In this document: positions 18,161-27,015 of the stretch, in pieces
How the letters are laid out: every line of letters begins with the position of its first letter
Position numbering within the stretch: position 1 is the first letter of the stretch
DNA from: Kordia algicida OT-1
GTDB lineage: Bacteria > Bacteroidota > Bacteroidia > Flavobacteriales > Flavobacteriaceae
Direction: 5' to 3'
NCBI RefSeq assembly: GCF_000154725.1
Contig: NZ_DS544873.1
Span: forward strand, 2,617,397 to 2,681,396
Length of the DNA stretch: 64,000 nucleotides
Notes under the pieces: generated by a model
What the model was told of the DNA's origin: nothing
The model's input: the letters and a program-made list of their open reading frames with translations, nothing else
Databases searched by the model: none
Program-made: the position numbers and the translations under genes

Positions 18161-19084
18161 GTGAACTTCTACTTTATTTTACAATTAAAACGCATGTATC
18201 GCCATATTGACGAATTTGGCGTAATTCCAATTCTTGGATTTCTGTTGATAATTGGACTTTTTATTGGACTTTCGGAAACACTTTTTGACAAACTATCGTA
18301 TGCTTCATATATTTATAGCGGAATTGGTTTATTTTTAAGCTTGAAACTAGGCTATAAAAAGCGAACTACGTTTTTAAAAAAATGTTTTCCACTAGAAACA
18401 TTCTGGAAAGTTCGTATGATAGAAAATTCACTTTTCATACTTCCATTTAGTAGCTTTCTATGTTACCAACAAGCTTTTTGGGAAGCGATAAGCATTCATA
18501 TACTTGCAATTATTTTTTCTTTTTGGAATGATCTTAGTGTGCGAAGTATCACGATTCCGACTCCTTTTGGAAAACGCCCGTTTGAGTTTATCATAGGTTT
18601 CCGCAATACGTTTTGGTTGTTGCCACTACTCTACGGATTGACCTGCATTTCCGTTTCTGTAAAAAATTATAATTTGGGAATTTTCAGTTTAATCATTCTG
18701 TTTATCTGTTGCATGTCGTTTTATGCAAAACCAGAACCTTTGTATTACATATGGATACACAGCAAATCGCCAAAAGAGTTTTTAGCCGATAAAATAAAAA
18801 CCGCGTTGTTATACAGTAGCTTTTTAGTACTGCCAATTGCTATTGGATTATCTGCCTTTTTTTCCTTTGAAGAATTACAGATTACCCTTTTGTTTATCAT
18901 TTTGGGATATGCGTTGATTGTCCTGACCATTCTAGGAAAATACAGTAACTATCCTTCTCAAGTACCAATTATGCAAATGTTGGCAGCGTTGGTTTGTCTT
19001 ATATTTCCGCCGTTATTAATTATTATTCTTCCGTTATTCTACAAACGCGCTATTAAAAACTTAAATTCCTTTTTAACATGTTAA
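18161..19084 (+). CDS. ABC transporter permease-like membrane protein
   Basis: An integral membrane protein of 307 residues starting at GTG 18161 (MNFYFILQLKRMYRHIDEFG); the ATG at 18194 is an alternative. Nine or ten hydrophobic segments are visible, for example PILGFLLIIGLFIGL (~22-36), FWLLPLLYGLTCISVSV (~148-164), LGIFSLIILFICCMSF and the last, LIFPPLLIIILPLFY. I do not recognise a named family from sequence alone. The assignment as the membrane subunit of an ABC exporter comes from the ATPase gene that overlaps its stop codon by 7 bp (ATGTTAA). Substrate unknown. Confidence 0.75.
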   Translation: MNFYFILQLKRMYRHIDEFGVIPILGFLLIIGLFIGLSETLFDKLSYASYIYSGIGLFLSLKLGYKKRTTFLKKCFPLETFWKVRMIENSLFILPFSSFLCYQQAFWEAISIHILAIIFSFWNDLSVRSITIPTPFGKRPFEFIIGFRNTFWLLPLLYGLTCISVSVKNYNLGIFSLIILFICCMSFYAKPEPLYYIWIHSKSPKEFLADKIKTALLYSSFLVLPIAIGLSAFFSFEELQITLLFIILGYALIVLTILGKYSNYPSQVPIMQMLAALVCLIFPPLLIIILPLFYKRAIKNLNSFLTC

Positions 19085-19758
19085 GCATTCGTAATCTGTC
19101 CAAAAAATATGGCAAAAAGAAAGTTTTGAATCAGATAGAACTGCAATTCAAACCTGGAGAAATTAGCGGAATTGTGGGTGAAAATGGTGCTGGAAAAACG
19201 ACATTATTCAAATGTATTGCTGGTTTAGAATCGCACGAAGGAGAAATTCATCATCCACTAAAAAATGTAAAAAACATGTCGGGTTTCTTAGAGACGAATC
19301 CTGAATTTCTATCAAAAATTACTGGAAAAGAATATCTTCAACTACTTTGCAATGCGCGTAACATTAAAAATGTACATTTTGAAGAAAAAAATATTTTCGA
19401 TTTGCCTTTACAACAATATGCTGAAACGTATTCTACAGGAATGAAAAAGAAATTGGCGCTCACAGGAGTTTTATTACAACAAAATGACATTTTTATTTTG
19501 GATGAACCTTTTAACGGTGTTGACATTCATAGCAACCTGATTATTAAAGAACTACTCAAATCACTTAAAGAAAAAGGTAAAATCGTACTACTTTCTTCCC
19601 ATATATTTTCTACATTACAAGATACCTGCGATCATTTGCACTATTTAAAAGCGGGAAAAATAGAGCACTCTGTCAAAAGAGAAGACTTCAAAAAAATAGA
19701 AAAACTCATGCTAAATGCGGGTTTGAGCGATAAAGTGAAGGAATTCAATATTAAATAA
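19078..19758 (+). CDS. ABC transporter ATP-binding protein
   Basis: A 226-residue ABC ATPase that powers the membrane protein encoded just upstream. Walker A is GENGAGKTT (~38-46). The signature region YSTGMKKKLALTG replaces the canonical LSGGQ with a STGMKKK form, common in CcmA/NatA-type exporters. Walker B is FILDEPFNGVD, and the switch histidine lies in LLSSHIF. The start overlaps the end of the permease gene, so the two are translationally coupled. There is no peptidase C39 domain, so it is not a bacteriocin-processing exporter. Substrate unknown. Confidence 0.93.
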   Translation: MLSIRNLSKKYGKKKVLNQIELQFKPGEISGIVGENGAGKTTLFKCIAGLESHEGEIHHPLKNVKNMSGFLETNPEFLSKITGKEYLQLLCNARNIKNVHFEEKNIFDLPLQQYAETYSTGMKKKLALTGVLLQQNDIFILDEPFNGVDIHSNLIIKELLKSLKEKGKIVLLSSHIFSTLQDTCDHLHYLKAGKIEHSVKREDFKKIEKLMLNAGLSDKVKEFNIK

Positions 19759-19812
19759 TTGTAATCAATTCAAAAAAATCGCACAAAAAGTCGGGCGCAT
19801 TTAATTTGGTAT

Positions 19813-19820
19813 TATCTTTG
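19813..19820 (+). promoter_or_regulatory. Promoter -7 box TATCTTTG for cold-shock gene
   Basis: TATCTTTG fits TAnnTTTG and lies 33 bp before the cold-shock ATG, so the 5' UTR would be about 30 nt. Confidence 0.55.
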
Positions 19821-19853
19821 TAATCATTAAAACAATTATTTAAATTTATTACA

Positions 19854-20045
19854 ATGAGTAGAGGAACAGTAAAATTCTTCAACGACACCAAAGGATTTGG
19901 TTTCATCGTAGAAGAAGGTTCAAACAAAGAACATTTTGTACACATTTCTGGATTAATTGACGAAGTTCGTCAAGGAGATGAGGTAGAATTCGAATTAACA
20001 GAAGGTCGTAAAGGTCTTAATGCAGTGAACGTAAAAGTAATTTAA
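19854..20045 (+). CDS. CspA-family cold-shock protein
   Basis: A 63-residue single cold-shock domain that binds single-stranded nucleic acid and melts RNA secondary structure. The RNP1-type motif is KGFGFI (residues 13-18) and the RNP2-type motif is HFVHIS (27-32), preceded by the usual GTVKFFNDTKGFGF. Length and Gly/Phe spacing are typical of the family. It forms its own unit, with a TATCTTTG promoter box upstream and a strong hairpin terminator after the stop. Confidence 0.96.
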   Translation: MSRGTVKFFNDTKGFGFIVEEGSNKEHFVHISGLIDEVRQGDEVEFELTEGRKGLNAVNVKVI

Positions 20046-20075
20046 TATATATATATTTTATTCTTTAATGAAGCA

Positions 20076-20105
20076 AAAAGTCTATCGTTTGATAGACTTT
20101 TTTTA
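20076..20105 (+). terminator. Terminator after cold-shock gene
   Basis: AAAAGTCTATC, loop GTTT, GATAGACTTTTTTT: a perfect stem with a tetraloop and a T run, 31 bp after the cold-shock stop codon. Confidence 0.85.
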
Positions 20106-20211
20106 TATCCATAAATGAAAAATGAGTAAAGAATTAGATGTCTATTATGTTCATAAAAAAATAAAAATATTCACACGCAAAGCGCATTTTATATAACTAT
20201 AATAAAAAAAC

Positions 20212-20219
20212 TATCTTTG
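20212..20219 (+). promoter_or_regulatory. Promoter -7 box TATCTTTG next to DUF1456 start
   Basis: TATCTTTG ends only 4 bp before the ATG at 20224. Bacteroidota transcripts start a few bases after this box, so the mRNA may have little or no leader. Confidence 0.5.
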
Positions 20220-20223
20220 TTGC

Positions 20224-20508
20224 ATGGCATTAACAAATAACGACGTATTTAAAAAACTTCGCGTGGCTTTAAAGCTCCGTGATGACGATATTGTAAAAAT
20301 CTTAGAATTGGTAGATTTCAGAATCTCCAAAAGTGAATTGGGCGCATTTTTCCGAAATGAAGATCACCCAAAATATAAAAACTGTGGCGATCAAATTTTA
20401 CGTAACTTCTTAAATGGTTTGGTCATTCACTTACGTGGACCGATGCCAAAAAAAGAAAGCAAGCCCAAATCTACACAACCTACTTCTAAACGGAAGGAAC
20501 GGAAGTAA
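20224..20508 (+). CDS. DUF1456 family protein, single-repeat form
   Basis: A 94-residue cytoplasmic protein. The segment NDVFKKLRVALKLRDDDIVK and then GAFFRNEDHPKYKNCGDQIL and FLNGLVIHLRGP matches one DUF1456 repeat (the E. coli YehS family). YehS carries two such repeats in about 156 residues; here there is only one, followed by a Lys/Arg/Ser-rich tail of about 20 residues. Function in the family is unknown. The next gene begins 24 bp downstream, so an operon with the SDR and lipoprotein genes is likely. Confidence 0.85.
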   Translation: MALTNNDVFKKLRVALKLRDDDIVKILELVDFRISKSELGAFFRNEDHPKYKNCGDQILRNFLNGLVIHLRGPMPKKESKPKSTQPTSKRKERK

Positions 20509-20532
20509 TAATTTCTTCTTAAATTCATCTCT

Positions 20533-21135
20533 ATGAAAATCCTAATCATCGGTGGAAACGGAACTATCGGTAAAAAACTCACCGAATATTTTAAACAAAA
20601 GCACGAAGTACTCGTTGCAGGAAGAACAACTGGTGATGTAACGGTTGACATCAGTAACAGCGAAAGCGTTCAAAAAATGTTTGATAAAGTTGGTACAGTC
20701 GATGCAATTATTTGTGCCGCAGGAGAAGCCAAATGGAAACCGTTTGACGAACTTACCGAAGAAGATTATTACATTGGATTTAAGAGTAAATTGATGGGAC
20801 AAGTGAACTTAGTTCGAATTGGACAACATTATCTTTCAAAAGGTGGTTCAATCACGTTAACAACTGGAATTCTTGCAGACGATCCTGTACCAATGACCGC
20901 AAGTGCCGCCATGGTAAATGGCGCGATTCATAGTTTTGTAAAAGCCGTAATTTTAGAACTAGAAGGTAACATCCGTGTCAATGTCGTTTCTGCTGGAATG
21001 GTAGCTGATGCTGCCGAAAAATACGATGCATATTTTCCAGGACACAATCCGATTCCGATGCAAAAAGTGGTCAATGGTTATCGTAAAAGTGTGGAAGGAC
21101 GACAAACAGGAGAAATCATCCGAATTTATAATTAA
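20533..21135 (+). CDS. Short-chain dehydrogenase-like protein lacking YxxxK
   Basis: A 200-residue Rossmann-fold SDR protein. The NAD(P)-binding loop is GGNGTIGK (residues 7-14), followed by AGRTTGDVTVDI, the AxAG-like motif CAAGEA and the strand GGSITLTTGIL. The catalytic Tyr-x-x-x-Lys is replaced by SAAMVNGAIHSF, which keeps an Asn-Gly pair instead. This matches a small SDR subfamily of about 200 residues in which the Tyr is missing, so classic oxidoreductase chemistry is doubtful. It lies 24 bp after the DUF1456 gene and 9 bp before a lipoprotein gene. Confidence 0.88.
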   Translation: MKILIIGGNGTIGKKLTEYFKQKHEVLVAGRTTGDVTVDISNSESVQKMFDKVGTVDAIICAAGEAKWKPFDELTEEDYYIGFKSKLMGQVNLVRIGQHYLSKGGSITLTTGILADDPVPMTASAAMVNGAIHSFVKAVILELEGNIRVNVVSAGMVADAAEKYDAYFPGHNPIPMQKVVNGYRKSVEGRQTGEIIRIYN

Positions 21136-21144
21136 TACAATATT

Positions 21145-22026
21145 ATGAAGTTACAATATCTCGTTATACTGTGTATATCTTTGTTTTTTATTTCGTGCAT
21201 ACAAACTGAGTCAAAAGGAAAAAATTATGTCTCAGACATACAAGTTGAAGCCAATAAGCTTTCTTGCGATGGAATTGTCATGTCAAATTACCAAGGCGTT
21301 ATTGATAAATCTGAGTTTATATACGGAGAAAGTATCGTACTCAACTACGAAAACATGACTGGTTTTACCTTAAAAGATAGTTTGGCATATCCAGACATGG
21401 ACATTATTGTCATGAATAAAAAAGGTGATACCGTGATGGCGAATTCTAATTTACTTAAAAATGATGGCAGAGGTTTTCCTGAGAAAGATTTGAAGCTTCG
21501 CAGCGAACTGATTTTTGCAAAACCCATGATGCCCAATAATGAATACAATCTAAATATTAATATTCGTGACAAACACAGCGACGCCTATTTTACGCTACGC
21601 AAAAACTTCTCTATAATCAACAGTCCGCATGTTAAAACCAAAAGCAATGGTTTTACATTTGATATTCAATACCTCTATTCAAACACACGAAAACTTTCAA
21701 TTGTAGATAATGCTATCAAGCTCAACGAAAATATTTTTCTAATCATAGAAAACTTAGAAGGTTATGCTGTTGATGATTACGGACAAGCAAACATCCAAGC
21801 TTCCGCAAGTCTCATAGACGCAAACGGAATTGTTATTAATAAAAATGATGATTTGTTTCCAAATTTGGTAAATGCTGCCGATTTAAAAGATCAATTGTAC
21901 ACTTCCATTCAACTGACAGGAACATCACTCAAAAATCCAATTACGTATGTATTGACGCTAAAAGACAATAAAACTGGAAACAGCATGAAAACCACATTTG
22001 AACTTACTGTAGAAGAATTGAAATAA
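21145..22026 (+). CDS. Lipoprotein of unknown function
   Basis: A 293-residue lipoprotein. The signal sequence MKLQYLVILCISLFFISC ends in a lipobox with Cys at residue 18. The mature part is beta-rich, apparently two similar halves: one ends near YFTLRKNFSIINSP (~150-163) and the other near VLTLKDNKTGNSMKTTFELT. Both have a Gly-Tyr/Asn-Leu-Glu/Asp strand pattern like Ig-fold pairs. No enzyme motif. It follows the SDR gene by 9 bp, so it is probably in the same transcript. Confidence 0.8.
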   Translation: MKLQYLVILCISLFFISCIQTESKGKNYVSDIQVEANKLSCDGIVMSNYQGVIDKSEFIYGESIVLNYENMTGFTLKDSLAYPDMDIIVMNKKGDTVMANSNLLKNDGRGFPEKDLKLRSELIFAKPMMPNNEYNLNINIRDKHSDAYFTLRKNFSIINSPHVKTKSNGFTFDIQYLYSNTRKLSIVDNAIKLNENIFLIIENLEGYAVDDYGQANIQASASLIDANGIVINKNDDLFPNLVNAADLKDQLYTSIQLTGTSLKNPITYVLTLKDNKTGNSMKTTFELTVEELK

Positions 22027-22092
22027 TTAAACAATCTGCTTTTATTTCTGAACGAAACCCATATTTTTGCTCAAAATTAAACAACTTTACGA

Positions 22093-22671
22093 ATGAGTAT
22101 TGAGAGAGAAATACAAAAGCGCAGTGGTTCTGCCTGTGAATTGTGTGGCGCAACTGAAAAATTAGCGATCTACCATGTACCGCCAAATCACGAAAACAAA
22201 CTAGAGAAATCTATATATGTTTGCGAAACTTGTCTTTCTCAAATTGAAGATCCTGAAACAATGGATGTAAATCATTGGCGTTGTTTAAATGATAGTATGT
22301 GGAGCGAAGTAAAAGCCGTTCAAATCGTATCTTGGCGCATGCTACACAGACTTAAAAAAGAAGGTTGGCCACAAGATTTACTTGATATGATGTATTTGGA
22401 TGAAGACGATTTGGAATGGGCAGCCGCAACAGGTGAAGCAGAAGACAAAGAAAATGCCATCAAACACTTAGACGTAAACGGCGTACAATTACAAGCTGGC
22501 GATAGTGTAGTTTTAATTAAAGATTTAAATGTAAAAGGCGCAGGATTTGTAGCAAAACGCGGAACGCCTGTACGAAACATTACACTTTCACATGACAATT
22601 CGGAACATATAGAAGGACGCGTAAACGGACAACACATTGTAATTATTACCAAATATGTGAAGAAAACATAA
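22093..22671 (+). CDS. PhnA/YjdM-type zinc-ribbon protein
   Basis: A 192-residue cytoplasmic protein. Its N-terminal zinc ribbon has CELC (Cys15, Cys18) and CETC (Cys44, Cys47). The C-terminal ~70 residues (DVNGVQLQAGDSVVLIKDLNVKG ... IEGRVNGQHIVIITKYVKK, shown in pieces) are the PhnA_Zn_Ribbon partner domain, YjdM. Despite the old name (alkylphosphonate uptake), members of this family are not shown to act in phosphonate transport. Between the two lies an acidic helical stretch (YLDEDDLEWAAATGEAEDKE). A terminator follows the stop. Confidence 0.88.
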   Translation: MSIEREIQKRSGSACELCGATEKLAIYHVPPNHENKLEKSIYVCETCLSQIEDPETMDVNHWRCLNDSMWSEVKAVQIVSWRMLHRLKKEGWPQDLLDMMYLDEDDLEWAAATGEAEDKENAIKHLDVNGVQLQAGDSVVLIKDLNVKGAGFVAKRGTPVRNITLSHDNSEHIEGRVNGQHIVIITKYVKKT

Positions 22672-22696
22672 TTTTTCCTCATACAAAAAAACAACA

Positions 22697-22731
22697 CGGC
22701 GTATTTTCAATAGAGAATACGCCGTTTTTTG
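22697..22731 (+). terminator. Terminator after PhnA-like gene
   Basis: CGGCGTATT (22697-22705) pairs with AATACGCCG (22716-22724) and is followed by six T. It marks the end of the run of genes beginning at 20224. Confidence 0.85.
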
Positions 22732-22838
22732 TACCTTTAAAAACATCAGTAACAATCTATCAATTAAACAAACAGAAAGCTCATTTGGTATTTATTATTT
22801 AAAAACTCAATGGACTTTTTACCTGAAAATATTTTATA

Positions 22839-24620
22839 TTGAAAACTACATCTAATCATAAAAATAGAAAAATAGCAATCATCGGAATTGGTCCAAGAGG
22901 CGGTTATGCACTTGAAAACTTTTTTGAATCATTAGCTAAAAAAACAAATGAACTTCAAATTCATGTATATCTTTTTGAACAAACAGGTAATTTTGGAAAT
23001 GGACAAGTGTATAAAACCGATCAAATAGAAAGCAATTGGATTAATATTCCTGAGAGAATTCTACTTTTAAAAAAACGAGAAGCAATCAAGTTTTCTGAAA
23101 TAGAAATTCCATCGTTTCCGTCGTATCACGAATGGACAGAAAAAGATTTTGAAGAACGCTCTAAAGAAGCCGTAGACAATTATCCGCCAAGAGCGAAAAT
23201 AGGAAAGTATCTCAATGAACGATTAGCTTCCATCATTACGCCACTTCACGAACATAAAATTGCCACGCTTGTAAAAGATACCGTTAAAAAAGTATCATTA
23301 ACCGAAAATTACAAAGTTTCAATCGCAACAAAAACAGAAGATTACCACAATCTTGATGAAATTTTACTCACCATCGGACATCAACCAACAGAAGTATCAG
23401 AACAACTTTTAGAATGGAAAGAATTTGCTTCAAACAAAGAAAACTTGGCACTTTTTACGAGTCCGTATCCAATTAGCGACTTTTTAAATCACGAAAAATT
23501 AACCACTAAAAGTATTGTTGGAATTAGAGGTTTTGGTTTGGCAATGATTGATGTCGCAAGAGCAATTGCAATGCGTTTTGGTAAATTTCATATTGAAGAT
23601 ACAAAAACACGCAAATGTACTTTTAAGCCAAATGAAAACTATAAAGGCAAAATGATTCCGTTTTCGCTTGACGGATTGCCCGCTGTACCAAAACCACTAA
23701 ATGCAAGTATTGACGATCTTTTCAAACCAACGGAAACGCAACTTTCGGACTACGAATCGTTAATTGGGAACCCTGAAACACAGAAAAAAGCATCAGGTGT
23801 CGATTTTTTATTAAAAGCATTTGCGCCTATTGCGGCAAAGATGTATTTGCAATTGGAAACAACATACCACACAGAAAAATTATCACTCAAAGAAACTGAA
23901 AATATTATTATAAAATGGTTGAAAGATCCTGAATATAAACACGATGCTATTTTGTCAACCGATCAATCCGTAAAAAGTATAATGCAAGATTTTGTAGCAA
24001 TGGCGACTGGCAAAAAACCAATTAGTCTCGATTTTTGTGTCGGACAAGTGTGGCGTCATTGTCAACCTTCTATGTATGCCAAATTATCTTTCAACGAATG
24101 TGATGAAGATGTTTTTGCAGAAATTATTGCTTTGGACGAATCTACAAAACGCTATTCGTATGGTCCGCCAGTAGAAAGCATACAACAAATGATTGCGTTG
24201 ATTGAAGCCAATGTTTTGGATATGAATTTTGTAAGCGATCCCGATTTTGAATTGATTGATAAAGGTTGGAAATTATCTAACAACAACAATACAGAAACGG
24301 CAACCGTGATGCTAAATTCTGTACTTGATGCACCAAAAATAAAAATTGTAAAATCTTCCATAATTGAAAGTTTACTTTCTTCCGATTTGATTCAAATTGT
24401 GCATGACGATTTAGGAATTATGACAGACGAAAATGCTTATGTGATTTCTGATGATAAAAAACACAACATTCCCATTGCATTGTTGGGAAGATTAGCAAAA
24501 GGAACTATTATTGGTGTAGATGCTATTTTGGAATGTTATGGTTCACGACCAAAAAATTGGGCAAAAAAAGCAAGTAATCGACACATATTATCGGTTTCGG
24601 GAAGCGATATTTCTTCTTAA
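22839..24620 (+). CDS. FAD/NAD(P)-binding oxidoreductase-like protein
   Basis: A 593-residue protein of the FAD-NAD(P)-binding type (NAD_binding_9 family). The N-terminal dinucleotide loop is IAIIGIGPRGGYALENF (~12-28), followed by LFEQTGNFGNGQVY and PPRAKIGKYL. A second Rossmann-like strand is IVGIRGFGLAMIDVARAI (~228-245). The C-terminal half contains VDAILECYGSRPKNWAKKAS. It is cytoplasmic with no membrane segment. Members of this family oxidise or hydroxylate small molecules, but the substrate is unknown. The start is uncertain: TTG at 22839 is the first in-frame start that gives the full loop, and no ATG lies nearby in frame. An 11-codon ATG ORF (22810-22842) ends overlapping this TTG. 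Confidence 0.8.
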   Translation: MKTTSNHKNRKIAIIGIGPRGGYALENFFESLAKKTNELQIHVYLFEQTGNFGNGQVYKTDQIESNWINIPERILLLKKREAIKFSEIEIPSFPSYHEWTEKDFEERSKEAVDNYPPRAKIGKYLNERLASIITPLHEHKIATLVKDTVKKVSLTENYKVSIATKTEDYHNLDEILLTIGHQPTEVSEQLLEWKEFASNKENLALFTSPYPISDFLNHEKLTTKSIVGIRGFGLAMIDVARAIAMRFGKFHIEDTKTRKCTFKPNENYKGKMIPFSLDGLPAVPKPLNASIDDLFKPTETQLSDYESLIGNPETQKKASGVDFLLKAFAPIAAKMYLQLETTYHTEKLSLKETENIIIKWLKDPEYKHDAILSTDQSVKSIMQDFVAMATGKKPISLDFCVGQVWRHCQPSMYAKLSFNECDEDVFAEIIALDESTKRYSYGPPVESIQQMIALIEANVLDMNFVSDPDFELIDKGWKLSNNNNTETATVMLNSVLDAPKIKIVKSSIIESLLSSDLIQIVHDDLGIMTDENAYVISDDKKHNIPIALLGRLAKGTIIGVDAILECYGSRPKNWAKKASNRHILSVSGSDISS

Positions 24621-24708
24621 TTTTATTTTTTTTATGAACGAACTCATCTTGACTTTTTCTGTTTCCTAAAAAAAGCTAAAATTCTAATAATTTAAGCTTG
24701 AAGCAAAT

Positions 24709-27015
24709 TTAAAAATCAACACGAAAACTCAAATTCGGAGTAATGCCCAACGCACGATTCTGAATTTGTGAAACTACTTGATTATCTAAATTGTAATATT
24801 CATTCAACACATTCTGCTGATCGAAAATATTCCAAACTGACAAACCGATTTTAGCATAAATTTTCTTTTTTTTAGACAATGTCAAACGATAAGTTGTAGA
24901 AAAATCTGTTCGAAAATAATCTTCTAGATTTTCAGCATTGGGCGAATTGTAATTAATTTCTCCATTTACTACAGAAGGATCGCCAACCGAAGTTGTGGGT
25001 CTTCCTGTGCGGAAATATGTTCCCAAAGAAAACTCAAAATCATTCCATGAATAGGTTCCGCCAAGTGTCAAATTGTGCGTAATATCTAAATTATTTGGAA
25101 ACTGTTCGCCATTATTTAATGAAGTAAATTCGTAATCATTTTTACTCAAAGAATAACTCAGCCACGTATTAAAATCGTGCCATTTTTTATTGAATAACAC
25201 ATCAATTCCGTGTGTTGTATAACTTCCCACAGCATTTACAAACTGAAACTGATTCTGAAAACCTTGACTTCGCGTCGTAATTCCATCTACATCTTTTACA
25301 TAAGCTTCTGCGGTAATCAACAAGTTATTTTTGTTGTATTGTACGCCAACGGAAGCTTGTTTGCTTTCAATTAGTGGAACAGAAGTTCCGTTTGCCAACG
25401 TCCAACGACGTTTTTCTATTCCTAAAAAATCATTCTGTAAATCAATTACCTGAGAAATTGCCTGACTTTTATATTCGCCCAAAACGAGCAAACTAAAATG
25501 ATTGGAAAATTGTTGTCTAAAATTCAAACGCGGTTCAAAACGAAAAGTATCAATCTTACCGTAACGATTTCCGCGAATTCCAAACGTCAACATCGTACGG
25601 TAACTATCTGAAAAATAATGAACTTCTGAATATACGGCATGATTTCGCATCACTTCTTTTCGGTCGCTACGAAATTGCGGATTGCTTACATCTTGAATAT
25701 TCGTAATGCCAATTTCTGAAAATTGATAACCACTTTCGATCGTAAAATTTTCATTGATGCGATATTTTGTATGCAGTTTAATAGCACTGTCTGCCAAATC
25801 ATTTTCCTGAAATAACCGTTGATTGTCCGTAATATTAAAATTGGTTGCTTCCAGATTGTAATTGGAAGTATAAAATTGTAGTTGTGTTGAAAACGCAGGC
25901 GACCACTCACGAGTATACGTCAATCCTGTCGCAAAATTTCGTTGCGTAATTCCACTATTTACAGCTTGCCGCTGATTGTTTAAAGTAGCTTCTTCCGTAT
26001 AACTCAAATCATTAAAAATATTCAAAAAACTAAACTGTAAATTGTCTGTTTTAGAAATATCATAAATGAATTTTGTGCTCATGTCATAGAAATAAAAATC
26101 TCTATTAGTTGTCGTTGTATTGTTGGTTGCTTGATTGTTATTTGTAATATCTGAATCTTGAAAAATTCGATCAAAATAAATTGCGTATGTTGGTGTTTCT
26201 ACCAAATCAGTAATGGAACGTCGCGCCGAAACTTGTACTTCCATTTTTTTGTTTAATTGTACTTTGGCAAAACCATCAATGTGAATCAAATTCATTCCAG
26301 CACCAGCAATCAAAGAATCGTTTGGATGTGCATCGAGTTCCATCTGAATCATTCCAGAAACGCCATCGCCATGTTGCGCACTTGTACCGTTTTTGGTCAC
26401 GGTCACTTTCTTTAAAAAATATGGATTAAACGCAGAAATCAATCCAAAAAAATGTCCCGATTGATACATTTTAATATTGTCCCACAATAAAATATTCTGA
26501 TCGTTTGTGCCACCGCGAATGTTTATGTTAGAAACGGTTTCATTAATACTAGAAATTCCCGGTAATGCTTGAATGGTAAGTAAAACATCAGGTTCGGTAA
26601 CGCCGGGTAAAATGCTGAAATTTTTAGGTTTTATGGTAATTTGTCCAGTTCTGTTGGTAGAAATTCCAGAAGCAATATATTCGGTCAAATATACTTCATC
26701 TAATTCCTGAATTTGATCTTTAAAAACAGTAATGGCAATATAACGTCCGTTGATAATCGTAAACCGAAGATTGGTTTCCGATTCAAATCCGTCAAGTAAA
26801 TTTTCTAAAGAAGTGTTTTCTGTTGGAGGCGTGACTAAAATTGCGTCCAATGTATTATCAACATACGAAAAAACGACATCAAACTGCTTTTGAATTTTTG
26901 GTACTAATTTAGACAGTAAAATTTTATCCTCTTGATTTCCTTGTGCGATAACACACTGAAAATTAAGAAAAAAGAAAAAAAAAGTGAAAAAAGTGAGTAC
27001 GCGTTTTTTAGTCAC
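24709..27015 (-). CDS. TonB-dependent receptor with STN domain (FecA-like)
   Basis: A 768-residue outer-membrane receptor. It has a signal peptide (KKRVLTFFTFFFFFLNFQCV) and an N-terminal STN/secretin-like signalling domain (~30-105; KIQKQFDVVFSYVDNTLDAI). The plug (~115-235) contains LPGISSINETVSNINIRGG and GGTNDQNILLWDNI. A long 22-strand-type barrel follows, ending RVDF with the terminal Phe of outer-membrane proteins. TonB-ExbBD energy drives uptake of a bound substrate; substrate unknown. The STN domain normally contacts the FecR anti-sigma factor. The fecR gene overlaps the start of this gene by 8 bp and the sigma gene lies further upstream, which gives a full surface-signalling cascade. 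Confidence 0.92.
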   Translation of the reverse strand: MTKKRVLTFFTFFFFFLNFQCVIAQGNQEDKILLSKLVPKIQKQFDVVFSYVDNTLDAILVTPPTENTSLENLLDGFESETNLRFTIINGRYIAITVFKDQIQELDEVYLTEYIASGISTNRTGQITIKPKNFSILPGVTEPDVLLTIQALPGISSINETVSNINIRGGTNDQNILLWDNIKMYQSGHFFGLISAFNPYFLKKVTVTKNGTSAQHGDGVSGMIQMELDAHPNDSLIAGAGMNLIHIDGFAKVQLNKKMEVQVSARRSITDLVETPTYAIYFDRIFQDSDITNNNQATNNTTTTNRDFYFYDMSTKFIYDISKTDNLQFSFLNIFNDLSYTEEATLNNQRQAVNSGITQRNFATGLTYTREWSPAFSTQLQFYTSNYNLEATNFNITDNQRLFQENDLADSAIKLHTKYRINENFTIESGYQFSEIGITNIQDVSNPQFRSDRKEVMRNHAVYSEVHYFSDSYRTMLTFGIRGNRYGKIDTFRFEPRLNFRQQFSNHFSLLVLGEYKSQAISQVIDLQNDFLGIEKRRWTLANGTSVPLIESKQASVGVQYNKNNLLITAEAYVKDVDGITTRSQGFQNQFQFVNAVGSYTTHGIDVLFNKKWHDFNTWLSYSLSKNDYEFTSLNNGEQFPNNLDITHNLTLGGTYSWNDFEFSLGTYFRTGRPTTSVGDPSVVNGEINYNSPNAENLEDYFRTDFSTTYRLTLSKKKKIYAKIGLSVWNIFDQQNVLNEYYNLDNQVVSQIQNRALGITPNLSFRVDF

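Noticed and set aside
19078-19758. ABC ATPase as possible exporter of the lanthipeptide
   Set aside because: It is 40 kb away, lacks a C39 peptidase domain, and is coupled to its own permease.
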